A program made the position numbers and the translations under genes. The notes below the pieces were generated by a model that was not told the origin of the DNA, ran no database searches, and saw only the letters and a list, made by a program, of their open reading frames with translations. This document shows positions 36,440-45,900 of a stretch of 64,000 nt of DNA, one piece after another. Source of the stretch: Hymenobacter mellowenesis (GTDB taxonomy: Bacteria; Bacteroidota; Bacteroidia; Cytophagales; Hymenobacteraceae); NCBI RefSeq assembly GCF_030581005.1, contig NZ_JAUQSX010000005.1:310001-374000 (forward strand), written 5' to 3'. Numbering within the stretch: position 1 is the stretch's first letter; each line of letters begins with the position of its first letter.

Positions 36440-37296
36440 CAGGCGGGTTGGGGAATAGAGGCCGAAACAGCCGGGCGGCCCGCGAGCAGGCTGCTCACGG
36501 CGCGCTGGCTGGCGCGCGCCTGCTGGTAGAGCGCGGCATTGAGGCGCAGGTCGCCGTACCACACGTACTCAAACTCGCGCGTGGCTCCGCGGAAAGCATC
36601 GCGCAGCGGCCCGGCCGCCAACTCGGCCAGATAGGCGTGGTTGGTTTTGTCGGGCTGCCACTGGATAAACCCATTATCGGTGAGGTGCTTAAGTACTTCG
36701 AGGTAGCCCAGGCGGGTAGCCAGGCGCAAGTTGCCGGCCGCCTCGGCCTCGGCAATGCGGGTGCGGAAATCCACCTCGTGAATATTCTCCGAAGCCGTGT
36801 CGTAGGCCAGTTGCCCGCGCCGACCTGCGCGCCCGAAGGCAGCCGTCACGTCCACCTGCATCAGCTTGAGAATGGCATACACCAGCACGGCCAGCACCAC
36901 CGCGTACACGCCGTATTTCCAGCTTAGGCGGCCGGTGGGCGTATCAAACAGATTGCCCAGCCAGCGCCAGATGCGGGCCCAGAAGGCATCCCAGGCGTCG
37001 GTGCTGGCGTTGGGCTCCTCGTAGCGGAAGTCGCGCTGGCTGGCCAGCTCGCGCAGGCGGGCGGCATTGAGACGGCGCGTGGGCAGGGGCGTGGTGCGGT
37101 CGGCCGGCAGTGGCTTGGGCCGGAATTCGGCCCGGGCGGCCTGGGCCTCCACGGGCGGCTTGGGCGCCGCTTGCGCCGCGCCGCACGCCGCAGCCAGGCA
37201 GCCGGCCAGCAGCAGGCGCCGGGCCAGCGGGCCGGGCCGCCTCCCATTCTTCAGTTCAAGCTTACCCAGGAATTCACGCACGCCAAAAGCAGACAA
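36439..37296 (-). CDS. DUF4129-like membrane protein of the MoxR operon
   Basis: Up to 285 aa. A hydrophobic N-terminus (RRLLLAGCLAAACGAAQA) looks like a signal peptide, a periplasmic linker follows, then WRWLGNLFDTP and one membrane helix (about 128-147). The cytoplasmic C-terminal part, with EVDFRTRIAEAEAAGNLRLA and FEYVWYGDLRLN, matches DUF4129. No ATG is available at the 5' end; TTG 37296 is the furthest start and a downstream TTG is possible, so the start is uncertain. The stop overlaps the DUF4350 ATG. Confidence 0.8.
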   Translation of the reverse strand: MSAFGVREFLGKLELKNGRRPGPLARRLLLAGCLAAACGAAQAAPKPPVEAQAARAEFRPKPLPADRTTPLPTRRLNAARLRELASQRDFRYEEPNASTDAWDAFWARIWRWLGNLFDTPTGRLSWKYGVYAVVLAVLVYAILKLMQVDVTAAFGRAGRRGQLAYDTASENIHEVDFRTRIAEAEAAGNLRLATRLGYLEVLKHLTDNGFIQWQPDKTNHAYLAELAAGPLRDAFRGATREFEYVWYGDLRLNAALYQQARASQRAVSSLLAGRPAVSASIPQPA

Positions 37297-37325
37297 CGGC
37301 CTTATTCAATCGGTTATAATTTAAT

Positions 37326-37333
37326 CAAAGCTA
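37326..37333 (-). promoter_or_regulatory. Possible internal -7 element before the DUF4129 gene
   Basis: TAGCTTTG on the minus strand fits TAnnTTTG exactly and would start a transcript about 20 nt before the TTG start at 37296. No -33 TTG was found, so this is tentative. Confidence 0.3.
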
Positions 37334-37344
37334 GCCGCCGGGCG

Positions 37345-38355
37345 CTAGTATTCGCCTTCTTCGTCGGGGCGGTAGGTGGCACTGCTCACTTGCGGCGCCG
37401 TGGTTTGGCCCAGCATGCTTATCATCTGGCGCAGGCCCACGCCCTCGCGCCGCTCCACTAGGTTGAAGTATTGAAACAGCATGGCCACCAGCGGCAGCAC
37501 CGCCGTGAACACCCAGCCCAGCGCATAAAAGGTCATGGCCGCCACGCTCAGGATTTCCGTGTCGAACTGCCAGTGCAGCAGCATCTTGCCAAACATTAGG
37601 GCATAGAATGGGATGATGAAAATGTAGTTGATAACGCCCGTGATAAAGCTGATAATCATGTACAAGCCAAACGTCGACCACCACTTGCCCTTTACCAGGT
37701 AGAACGCGCGCCGGAACGCCGCTGTCACGCCGCCATCTTCCATCCACAGCGCCGGGAAGTAAAGCGCCAAACACACCCCCAGCCACAGCAGCAGGGGCAG
37801 CAGCAGCACCACAAAGCCCGGGCCGATGAGGCTGAGCGCCCCACCTACCACGCCCATCCCAATCGTCAGGATGATGCCCAGCAGCAGAAACGCGCCGACC
37901 ACGCGGCCCAGCCGGGACCATATCATGGCCCACACGCGGCCAGGGGCCACCGGCTCGTCGGGCGGGGTGGCCATGCGCACCCGCACAAAGGCATACACCG
38001 TGCTCGACAACAGGATGAACGCCGCCAGAAAGCCCAGCGCCATCAGGCCAATGCCCAGGATAGACGTGACGTCGGCAAAAGGATTGGCCGCGTTATAGGG
38101 CTGGGCAATTTGCACCGGCCCGCCCAGCCGGTTGCGGCCGCTGGGCACATTGGGCATCATGCCCAGTATCTTGCCCATAAAGAGCCCCATGCCGATGCCC
38201 GCCAGCAGCGCGCCCGGCAGCACGAAGTAGAGCAGGCACTTCACCAACGGCTTAAACTGGGCCGCCACAAATTCAAACGTAGCCCCGATTTTGGCCCCAA
38301 AATCCCGCTCGCGCCGGAAATCGGCTTCACGGGTAAACTTGCTTTTTGCTTGCAT
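37345..38355 (-). CDS. Polytopic membrane protein, first of two tandem paralogues
   Basis: A 336-aa protein with about six helices, similar to DUF975/GDPD-membrane-domain-like proteins. It shares both ends with the neighbouring gene at 38431: near the N-terminus RERDFGAKIGATFEF, and at the C-terminus FQYFNLVERREG followed by TYRPDEEGEY. The middle helices are much more divergent. ATG 38355 is chosen over the adjacent GTG. It belongs to the MoxR/SpoIIM cluster; role unknown. Confidence 0.78.
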   Translation of the reverse strand: MQAKSKFTREADFRRERDFGAKIGATFEFVAAQFKPLVKCLLYFVLPGALLAGIGMGLFMGKILGMMPNVPSGRNRLGGPVQIAQPYNAANPFADVTSILGIGLMALGFLAAFILLSSTVYAFVRVRMATPPDEPVAPGRVWAMIWSRLGRVVGAFLLLGIILTIGMGVVGGALSLIGPGFVVLLLPLLLWLGVCLALYFPALWMEDGGVTAAFRRAFYLVKGKWWSTFGLYMIISFITGVINYIFIIPFYALMFGKMLLHWQFDTEILSVAAMTFYALGWVFTAVLPLVAMLFQYFNLVERREGVGLRQMISMLGQTTAPQVSSATYRPDEEGEY

Positions 38356-38430
38356 CACAGGAGGGTAGGAGTAGGCATTGGAACGATAGAGGTGGCTGAA
38401 GCCCGGTGGGCTGGCCCGGTTTATCAGGCA

Positions 38431-39387
38431 CTAATATTCGCCTTCGTCGGTGGGCTGGTAGGTGGCATTGCGGGCCTGCGGGGCGGCCGTCCGGCCCAGG
38501 GTGTCCACCAGCAGGCGCAGGCCGGTGCCTTCGTGGCGCTCCACCAGGTTGAAATACTGGAAGGCCAGCGCCAGCAGCAGCGGCGGGTAAAGCAGCAAGG
38601 TGGAAAGACTGCCGATGCAGGCAATGACCACGCTCACGAGCGGCGACCGGGTGCGGGCCGCCTGCAGCATGGCCGAAAACCCGCCCGAAACCAGCACCGC
38701 CACGCCGCCGATGCCCGCCATCACCACGTAGTAGAGCAGCAGCGCAATAGCAATGAGGCCGAACGTCGACCACCATTTGCCGCGCATCAGCAGCCAGCAG
38801 CGGCTGAAAGTGGCACCAAAGCCGCTGCCTTCGTTGAGCTGAATGATGAAAAACAAGCTCAGCACCACGCCGAGGTAGAACCCGGGCACCAGCAGCAGCA
38901 GGAAGCTGACCCCAACGAGCAAGCCCACCACCCAAAGCGACAGGAAAGCCCCCACAAACTTGCTTCGCACCACGGCCCACACTTCGGCCACGGCGGGCGG
39001 CGGGCCGGGCGCGCGGCGCTGGGCCAGCAGCGTTACGTAGCCATACATGCTCAAAATCAACAGAATGAGCGAAATAGAGCCAATCAGGGAGCCGAGCCAG
39101 TAGGCCGGCGAAATGAAAAGGGATTTCCATATGCCCGCCTGCATGTCCAGTGCGCCACCGGGGCTGGTAAGCTGGCCGGGCGCCGGCCGGGAAAACACCA
39201 CCGGCAGGTACCGCTGAATCAGTACCTGCAACACGCTGCGCACCAGCAGGACCGGCAATATCACGTAGGCCAGCACCCGGCCCAGTGGCCGCCAGTGCGC
39301 GCCGATGAACTCCAGCGTGGCCGAGATTTTCTGGCCGAAGTCCCGCTCGTGGTAAAAATCAGACGCTTGGTTATAAGGTAGATGCAT
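38431..39387 (-). CDS. Polytopic membrane protein, second tandem paralogue
   Basis: A 318-aa protein with about six helices and the same terminal signatures as its neighbour: HERDFGQKISATLEF at the N-terminus, FQYFNLVERHEG and TYQPTDEGEY at the C-terminus. Tandem duplication followed by divergence is the simplest explanation. It sits 18 bp after the SpoIIM-like gene on the same strand. Possible roles are a membrane scaffold or a client of MoxR; nothing in the sequence points to an enzyme. Confidence 0.78.
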   Translation of the reverse strand: MHLPYNQASDFYHERDFGQKISATLEFIGAHWRPLGRVLAYVILPVLLVRSVLQVLIQRYLPVVFSRPAPGQLTSPGGALDMQAGIWKSLFISPAYWLGSLIGSISLILLILSMYGYVTLLAQRRAPGPPPAVAEVWAVVRSKFVGAFLSLWVVGLLVGVSFLLLLVPGFYLGVVLSLFFIIQLNEGSGFGATFSRCWLLMRGKWWSTFGLIAIALLLYYVVMAGIGGVAVLVSGGFSAMLQAARTRSPLVSVVIACIGSLSTLLLYPPLLLALAFQYFNLVERHEGTGLRLLVDTLGRTAAPQARNATYQPTDEGEY

Positions 39388-39405
39388 GAGCTGCCGGTGA
39401 GAAGC

Positions 39406-40365
39406 CTAAATGGAAGAAGCCGCCGCCTGCCGCCGCGCCAGCTGGCGCGGATACAGCACGAAATACCAGCCAATGAAGGCCGCCGACGTGCCAATGATGC
39501 CCAGGCTAACCGCCAGCGGCATCTCGGTGTGGCGCGTCACGAAGCCTTCGAGGAAGCCGGCCACCACGAAGATGGGCACCAGCCCGATGGCGATTTTCAG
39601 GCCGTCGCGCGCGGCCAGCCGGAACGCCTCGGCCCGGCTGAACGTGCCCGGAAACAGCAGGCCCCGCGCCATCACAAAGCCCGCCGCCCCGGCCACGATG
39701 ATGGCCGAAATCTCCAGCGTGCCGTGAATCCAGATGGTGAGCACCGAAGCCTTCAGCACGTGGTAATGATAGAAAAAATACTGGAACGCGCCCAGCATCA
39801 GGGCATTGCGAAACATGAAAACCAGCGTGCCTGCGCCCAGCGTCACGCCGAGCACGAAGGTGGTGAGGGCTACTTTGATGTTGTTGGTGGTGATGAACAA
39901 AAACATGAGCGTCTCGCCTTCCTTCTTGTACACCGCCATGGGGTCGCCTTTGCGGATGTTTTCGATGGTCTGGTTCACGTAGCCGTCGCCGAGGATGACG
40001 CGCACAAATGAGTCGTCGTAAGCCGCCGAAAGCGCGCCCAAGGCCGTGAACACCAAGAAAATAAGCGCCGTGAAGGCCAGCGTGCGGTGGTGCCGCGCCA
40101 CCACCAGCGGCAGCTCCACAGCCCAGAACTGGCCGAAACGGCCGTGGCGCTGGCGCTTGTTGGCGTAGAGGCGCTGGTGCACCTTGCCGGCCAGCCCGTT
40201 GAGGTAGGCGGTGGTGGGGGAGGTGGGGTAGAAGGTCTGGGCGTAGGCCAGGTCGTCGGTGAGGGCCACGAAGCGGGCGGCCAGCTCGTCGGGGCCCACG
40301 TTGGGCCGCTTTTCGTACTGCTGCCAGCGCTCCTGGTTCTGGCGCAAAAAAACGGCTTCTCGCAT
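39406..40365 (-). CDS. Stage II sporulation protein M-like (SpoIIM) membrane protein
   Basis: A 319-aa protein. The N-terminal ~100 residues are helical and soluble (FLRQNQERWQQYEK, LTDDLAYAQTFYPTSPT). Five or six helices follow, including VALTTFVLGVTLGAGTLVFM and the conserved HGTLEISAIIVAGAAGFVMA of the SpoIIM family. In non-sporulating bacteria this family is found with RDD and MoxR-cluster genes, as here. It is transcribed divergently from the RDD gene and is the first gene of the leftward operon. Confidence 0.88.
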   Translation of the reverse strand: MREAVFLRQNQERWQQYEKRPNVGPDELAARFVALTDDLAYAQTFYPTSPTTAYLNGLAGKVHQRLYANKRQRHGRFGQFWAVELPLVVARHHRTLAFTALIFLVFTALGALSAAYDDSFVRVILGDGYVNQTIENIRKGDPMAVYKKEGETLMFLFITTNNIKVALTTFVLGVTLGAGTLVFMFRNALMLGAFQYFFYHYHVLKASVLTIWIHGTLEISAIIVAGAAGFVMARGLLFPGTFSRAEAFRLAARDGLKIAIGLVPIFVVAGFLEGFVTRHTEMPLAVSLGIIGTSAAFIGWYFVLYPRQLARRQAAASSI

Positions 40366-40438
40366 GGGTCAGAATTGAAGGCCTTAAAGATAGGAAGCCG
40401 CCGCCACCGAACCACCCGCGCCGCCGGAGGGCGCGGCG

Positions 40439-40446
40439 AAGTTTTG
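40439..40446 (+). promoter_or_regulatory. Possible -7 element for the RDD gene
   Basis: AAGTTTTG matches TAnnTTTG at 7 of 8 effective positions and is followed by a CG-rich stretch. No -33 TTG is in range. The RDD ATG is 50 bp downstream. Confidence 0.25.
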
Positions 40447-40496
40447 CGCGGCGCGGGTTATGCCGTTTCTTCGTTGGAAAATCCCCATCCACCCGC

Positions 40497-41216
40497 ATGG
40501 CTACCGTCCGCGTCCACACTGCCCAAAACGTTTCGCTCGAATACGAAGTCGCCAGCCTCGGCGACCGCATTGTGGCGGCCATTCTCGACTACCTCGTGCT
40601 TGGGGCTTGGGTGTTTGCCTGCGGGCTGATATCCTCCGGGCTCAGCCTCAATGGTAATGTTTCCACATTGGTGATGGGGCTTCTGGCGGGGGTGCCTTTC
40701 GTATTCTATGACCTCATCTGCGAGGTATTTTTTAATGGCCAGAGCATTGGCAAGCGGGCCCGCGACATCCGCGTGATGCGCCTCGACGGCACCGCGCCCA
40801 GCGTGGGCGACTACCTGCTGCGCTGGCTGCTACGCATTGTCGACATCACCATGGCGAGCGGCCTGGTGGCCATCATCACCATCGCGGCCAACGGCCGCGG
40901 GCAGCGCCTCGGCGACCTGGCCGCCGGCACCACGGTGGTGAAGGTGCGCCCGCAGGCCACTTCGCCGCTGGCGCCCGGCCTCAGCCCCGTTGTGGGATAC
41001 CAGCCCGTGTTTCCGCAAGCCGCCCTGCTGGCCGACCACGACGTGGCCCTGGTGCGCCAGCTAGTGCAGCAGGCCAGCGCCCGCGGCAACTACGAGGTGC
41101 TCAACGAAGTAGCCAACAAGGTGAAGGAAATCACCGGCATCCGCACCGATTTGCAGGACGGCCCCTTCCTCCAGACTGTGCTGCGCGACCACGCCCACCT
41201 GGCCGCCATGGCGTAA
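40497..41216 (+). CDS. RDD family membrane protein
   Basis: A 239-aa protein. The RDD domain (about 15-150) has the two Arg/Asp signatures: LGDRIVAAILDYLVLG and NGQSIGKRARDIRVMRLDG, with helices at about 25-45, 52-75 and 105-125. The C-terminal ~85 residues are soluble and helical. RDD proteins have been linked to ion transport in a few organisms, but more generally the role is open. The gene is divergent from the SpoIIM-like gene, a pairing typical of this cluster. Confidence 0.88.
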   Translation: MATVRVHTAQNVSLEYEVASLGDRIVAAILDYLVLGAWVFACGLISSGLSLNGNVSTLVMGLLAGVPFVFYDLICEVFFNGQSIGKRARDIRVMRLDGTAPSVGDYLLRWLLRIVDITMASGLVAIITIAANGRGQRLGDLAAGTTVVKVRPQATSPLAPGLSPVVGYQPVFPQAALLADHDVALVRQLVQQASARGNYEVLNEVANKVKEITGIRTDLQDGPFLQTVLRDHAHLAAMA

Positions 41217-41241
41217 GGTGTTGATTAGTATTAAACATACA

Positions 41242-41339
41242 GTCATGCTGAGCGCAGTCGAAGCATCTCTGCCGCAGCAGTAATTCGGCCGAAAGGATTA
41301 GTTACGCGGGGGAGATGCTTCGACTGCGCTCAGCATGAC
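41242..41339. repeat. Long inverted repeat, class TCATGCTGAGCG, copy 2
   Basis: Arms 41242-41269 and 41312-41339 are a perfect 28-bp inverted repeat with a 42-nt loop, starting 26 bp after the RDD stop. The arm sequence is closely related to copies 1 and 3. Confidence 0.88.
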
Positions 41340-41358
41340 GTTCATTATAAAGACACAA

Positions 41359-41393
41359 AAAAGCGGCTTGCCCAACGTGGGCAAGCCGCTTTT
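41359..41393. terminator. Bidirectional terminator between RDD and susD-like genes
   Basis: A perfect 15-bp stem (41359-41373 with 41379-41393), 5-nt loop, A-run on the left and T-run on the right, so it serves both convergent genes. Confidence 0.9.
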
Positions 41394-41414
41394 GCATGGA
41401 AGCCGGATGAGCGC

Positions 41415-42932
41415 TTAGTTGCGCGTCATGGCCTTGTTGGTGGACAACTCCGAGGAGGGAATGGGCCACACGTAGAGCACATCGGTGGGGTTCACGGCCG
41501 ACACCGAGCCCTTGCCCGGGATGGGCGCGAGCTGGCGCATGAGGTCGATGTTGCGCAGGCCTTCGCCCAGGAATTCGATGCGGCGCTCGAGCAGCAGAGC
41601 ATCCAGCATGGCACTGGCCGAGGCGAAGGTGGCATAAGCGCCGGCCGGGTTCGAGCGGGTCCGCACGGCGTTGAGCAGCAGCAAGGCTTGGGCATCAACC
41701 GAATTGGTGGAGCGCACCCGGGCTTCGGCCAGATTGAGCATTACCTCGGCGTAGCGGATAATCGGGGCTTTATCGGTGTAGGCCGCACCGGCGTTATTGG
41801 TGCCGTTGGGGTACTTCTTCAGGAAGGACTCGCCGCCCACCACCTGCACGAAGTTGGTGCGGCGGGCGTCGGTGGCGGCAAAGGCGGAGCTGGCAAGAAT
41901 GCCGCCAGCGGCCGTGTTCAGGCCGTATTCGCCGTTGCCGCCGTTGGCTGCCCCGGGGGGCAGGAAGTAGTAAGCCAGCTGGTTTTGGGTACCTGGCGCG
42001 TCCGACGTGGTGAATGGGGCCGAAAAAATGCTTTCCGTCGTTTCCTGCGGGAGGGCAAACACGGCGGCGACCGAGGCGTTCAGGGCGTTGGCCACGCCAG
42101 TGGGGGCCGCGAAGGGCGCGGTGGCCGGCACCAGCTTGTTGGCTTCGCGAATCACGTCGGCGTAGCGGCCCATGCTCAGGTACACCCGCGTTTTGAGGGC
42201 GATGGCCGTGTTGCGGTGGGCCCGCGTCACGTTGAGCGTGGCGCTGCCGTTGGTCAGCGGCAGATTAGTTTCGGCGGCGTCCAGGTCGGCCAGAATCTGG
42301 GTATAGACCTCCGCTACCGAGCTGCGGGCCAGGTTGTTGCCGGTGTCGTCCACTTCGCCCCGCAGGCGCAGGGGCAGTCCGGGCTTGCTGCCGGCGCCGT
42401 CGGCGTAGGGCCGGGCGTAGAGCTGCGACAGCGAGTAGTAGCACAGCGCGCGCAGCAACTGCGCCTCGCCGCGGTAGTTTTTGACCTTGGCGGCGTAGTC
42501 GGCGGGGAAGATGGGCGCGACAAACTTCGAGGCATTGGCGTCGAGGCCGGCCAGAAACACGTTAATCTGGTTGATGGCAGCGTAGCCCGCGCCCCAGGTG
42601 TTGATGACGTCGTTCTGCGAGGTTTCGGTGAGCGTGTGGTTCCACACGGCCGTGCCGGTCACCAGGTTGGAGGCGCGGTTGAGGAAATCCTCGGCCCGGA
42701 TGTCGTTGAAAATCTGGAAGCGGCCCCCCAGAAAGGTCCCCACTTTCACGTAGCTGTACATGCCGTTGGCCTGCAGCTCGACCCGCGCGGGGGTGTCGAA
42801 CACCACCTTGTCGGAGAAGAGCGTGACGGGAACGGGGGAGAGCTTATCGGTTTGGCACGACGAGAAGGCGCCGGCCGCGAGCATGGCCGCGCAGAGAGCG
42901 GTGGCTGCCTTGGTGTTGAAAAATATTTTCAT
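41415..42932 (-). CDS. SusD/RagB family outer-membrane lipoprotein
   Basis: A 505-aa lipoprotein with signal peptide and lipid-attachment Cys26 (AGAFSSC). Helical TPR-like segments such as GEAQLLRALCYYSLSQLYARPY and the C-terminal RNIDLMRQLAPIPG, with a WPIPSSEL motif near the end, are typical of SusD. It should form the lid over the TonB-dependent transporter encoded just upstream and bind the ligand. The ligand cannot be told: no enzyme gene is next to it. It is 15 bp from the susC-like gene in one operon. Confidence 0.93.
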   Translation of the reverse strand: MKIFFNTKAATALCAAMLAAGAFSSCQTDKLSPVPVTLFSDKVVFDTPARVELQANGMYSYVKVGTFLGGRFQIFNDIRAEDFLNRASNLVTGTAVWNHTLTETSQNDVINTWGAGYAAINQINVFLAGLDANASKFVAPIFPADYAAKVKNYRGEAQLLRALCYYSLSQLYARPYADGAGSKPGLPLRLRGEVDDTGNNLARSSVAEVYTQILADLDAAETNLPLTNGSATLNVTRAHRNTAIALKTRVYLSMGRYADVIREANKLVPATAPFAAPTGVANALNASVAAVFALPQETTESIFSAPFTTSDAPGTQNQLAYYFLPPGAANGGNGEYGLNTAAGGILASSAFAATDARRTNFVQVVGGESFLKKYPNGTNNAGAAYTDKAPIIRYAEVMLNLAEARVRSTNSVDAQALLLLNAVRTRSNPAGAYATFASASAMLDALLLERRIEFLGEGLRNIDLMRQLAPIPGKGSVSAVNPTDVLYVWPIPSSELSTNKAMTRN

Positions 42933-42947
42933 CGGAATAATGACAGA

Positions 42948-45900
42948 TTAGAAGCCAATGTTGAGGCCCACGGTGTAGGTGCGCGCCTGGCCCACCGAGT
43001 TGCGGTCGACGCCGGCGCCGGTGTTGGCACCGGAGTTCACGCCGCTTGTGCCGTTGGTCGAAATCTCCGGGTCGATGCCCGAGTATTTCGTCAACAGCGC
43101 GGCGTTTTGCACCTGCACGTAGACGCGGGCGCTGGCCACGCTGATGCGGCTCAGCAAAGTCTGGCTCAGCGAGTAGCCCAGCGACACCTGCCGCAGGCGG
43201 GCAAAATCGCCCTTCTCCACGTTCGACGACATCACCAGGGCCGAGCCGTTCGACACGTTGTCGGTGTACACCACCCGGGGCCACTTGGCATTGCGGTTGT
43301 TTTCGGTCCAGTGGTCGAGGATGTCGACTTCGTTGTTCCAGAAGCGCTGGTCGTGCAGGCCCGACTTGGTGCCGTTGTAGATGTAGTTGCCGCCCGAAAA
43401 CTGCACGAACAGGCCCAGGTCGATGCCTTTGTAGCGGAAGGTGTTGTCGAAGCCGCCGTACCAGGTGGGCAGCACCGGGCCGTAATACACGCCGTCCTGC
43501 AGCTGGGTGGGCGCGGAGGTGTTGGTGTTGGTGTCCTTGATGGTCCAGCCGGTCGAGCCCACGCCGGTGGTGCCCTGGTGGTTGTACTCCACGATGGTGC
43601 CGTCGGCTTTCTGTATCATGCGGCGGCCGTTGTCGGGGTTCACGCCCAGCGAGCGCACCGCCAGAATTTCGCCCACCGAGCGGCCCACTTCCGTGTAGTT
43701 GGCTACTTCGAGGCCGCCCGTGGAGGTGGGCAGGCGCTGGCCTTCGGTGGCCAGCGACAGCACCCGGTTTTTGAGCGTGGTCACGTTGAGGCTCGTCGTC
43801 CAGCTGAAAGCTTTGTCCTGGAACACGTTGTACGATACATCTGCCTCGATGCCGGTGTTGCGCATCGAACCCACGTTGGCGGAGATGGAGTTGTTGGGAA
43901 TGCCCTTGGAGGGGGACTGGGGCACGTCCAGAATCAGGCCGTCCACCAGGTTTTCGTAGTAGGCAAAGTTGCCCCGCAGGCGGTCCTGAAAGAAGCCGAA
44001 CCCGAGGCCGATGTCGGTTTTCTTGCTCGTCTCCCAGGTCAGATTTGGGTTGCCGGCGTTGCTGTAGTACAGCGTGGGGCTGGCAGCGTAAAGGCCCGAG
44101 GTGTAGGTGGAGAGGGCCACAAAATCGCTGATGCCCTGGTTGTTGCCCACCACGCCGTAGCTGCCGGTCAGCTTCAGCGTCGAGAAGACCGCGCCCAACG
44201 ACGAGTTTTTCCAGAAGTCCTCTTCCGATACTACGTAGCCCAGCGAGGCACCGTAGAAGTTGCCGTACTTTTTGGCGAAGGCCGAATAACCGTCGCGGCG
44301 CCCGCTCAGGCTGGCCAGGTACTTGTGGGCGTAGTTATAGTTCACCCGGCCAAAAAACGACACCAGGTAGTTGGTGCCCTGGAACTGGCCCGACGACGCG
44401 ATGTTGGTGTAGTTGCCCTGGAAGGTGGTGAAAAAGTCGTCGGCCACCCCGGTGCGCGAGGCGCCCCAACGCTGGATGTCGGTGTTCTGCTGCTCGTTGC
44501 CCACCAGCAGCGACAGGTTGTGGTTCTCGCCGAAGGTGTGGTCGTACTGCAGGGTGTTCTGCCAGTTCCAGCGCTTGTTGGTGCGGTAGTAGTTGTCGGC
44601 CTCGCCGGTGGGGGTGAGCGAGCCGGGCAGCGAGGTGAAGAAGGCTTTGTCCTCGAAGCTCAGGTTGTTGACGCCGTAGTTGGTGCGCAGGTTCAGGCCC
44701 TTAAAGATTTCCCAATCGGCGTACACGCTGCCTTCAATCTGGCTGCCGTCGGAGGTGAAACGGTTGTTTTTGATGTCGACCACCGGGTTGATAAAGCCAA
44801 TGACGAAGGGCTGGCCGTTGGCCGGGTTCAGGTTGGGACCGGGCCCGATGCTGGTGCCGCTCACGTTGGGGCTGCCGTCGGGGTTGTAGGCGGCCAGGTT
44901 GGGCGGCAGCAGGATGGGCACCCGGCCCAGGCCCGCCGAGCCAAAGGCGTTGTCGCCCACCGAGCCCGTGTTCGGCGAGGAGTTCATCGTGTTGGAGTAC
45001 GCCACGCGCATGCCCACTGTGAAGTTCTTGAACACCTTGTGGTCCACGTTCACCCGCGCCGAAATGCGCTTGAAATCGTTGTTCACAATCATACCCTTCT
45101 GGTTGGTGTAGCCCACCGACGAGAAAAAGCTGGTCTTTTCCGTGCCGCCCGAGAAGTTCACGTTGTGCGACTGCGAAAAGCCCGTGCGGTAGATGTAATC
45201 ATACCAGCGTGTGTCGGCCGCGTTGCCGTTGGCATCGGCTAGTTTGAAGCCTTCCACGTTAGTGGCCGCCGCGCCGATGGCGCGCCGGTTGGCGTTGAGG
45301 TTGCGCACGGCTTCGTTTTTCACGTCTACGTACTGCTGAGCATTCAGCACATCGTACAGGCGCACCGGCTTCGACCAGCCAGCCCACGTGTCGTAGTTCA
45401 CGTGGCTCTGGCCCTTGCGGCCCTTTTTGGTCGTCACGAGGATAACCCCGCCCGCCGCCCGCGACCCGTAAATGGCTGTTGCCGAGGCATCCTTCAGCAC
45501 TTCCATGCTTTCGATGTCGGCCGGGTTGAGGTTACTGAGCGGGTTGTTTGGCACGCTGCCCAGGGCCGAGGTGTTGCCCGTGAAAGTCGGAATGCCGTCA
45601 ATCACAATCAGCGGCGTCGAGCTCAGGTTGATGGAGTTTACGCCGCGAATGCGGATAACGGGCGGGTTGTTCAGCACGCCGTTGGGCGTGGTGATGTTCA
45701 CGCCCGGGGCCCGGCCCTGCAAGGCCTGGTCGAAGCTTTGCACCGGCGAGGTGGCAATCTCCTTGCCGGTGATGGTGGCCACGTTGCCCGTCAGGTCGCG
45801 GCGCGACTGCGTGCCGTAGCCCACCACCACCACTTCATCGAGGCCCTTGGCATCGGTTACCAGGCTGACCTTGACCGATGATTTGTCGCCGATGGCGACT

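Noticed and set aside
41688..45242. An 1184-aa open frame on the plus strand across the susD and susC genes
   Set aside because: It is antisense to two clear genes, has biased Val/Gly/His/Ala composition and no recognisable domain; long antisense frames are expected in GC-rich DNA.
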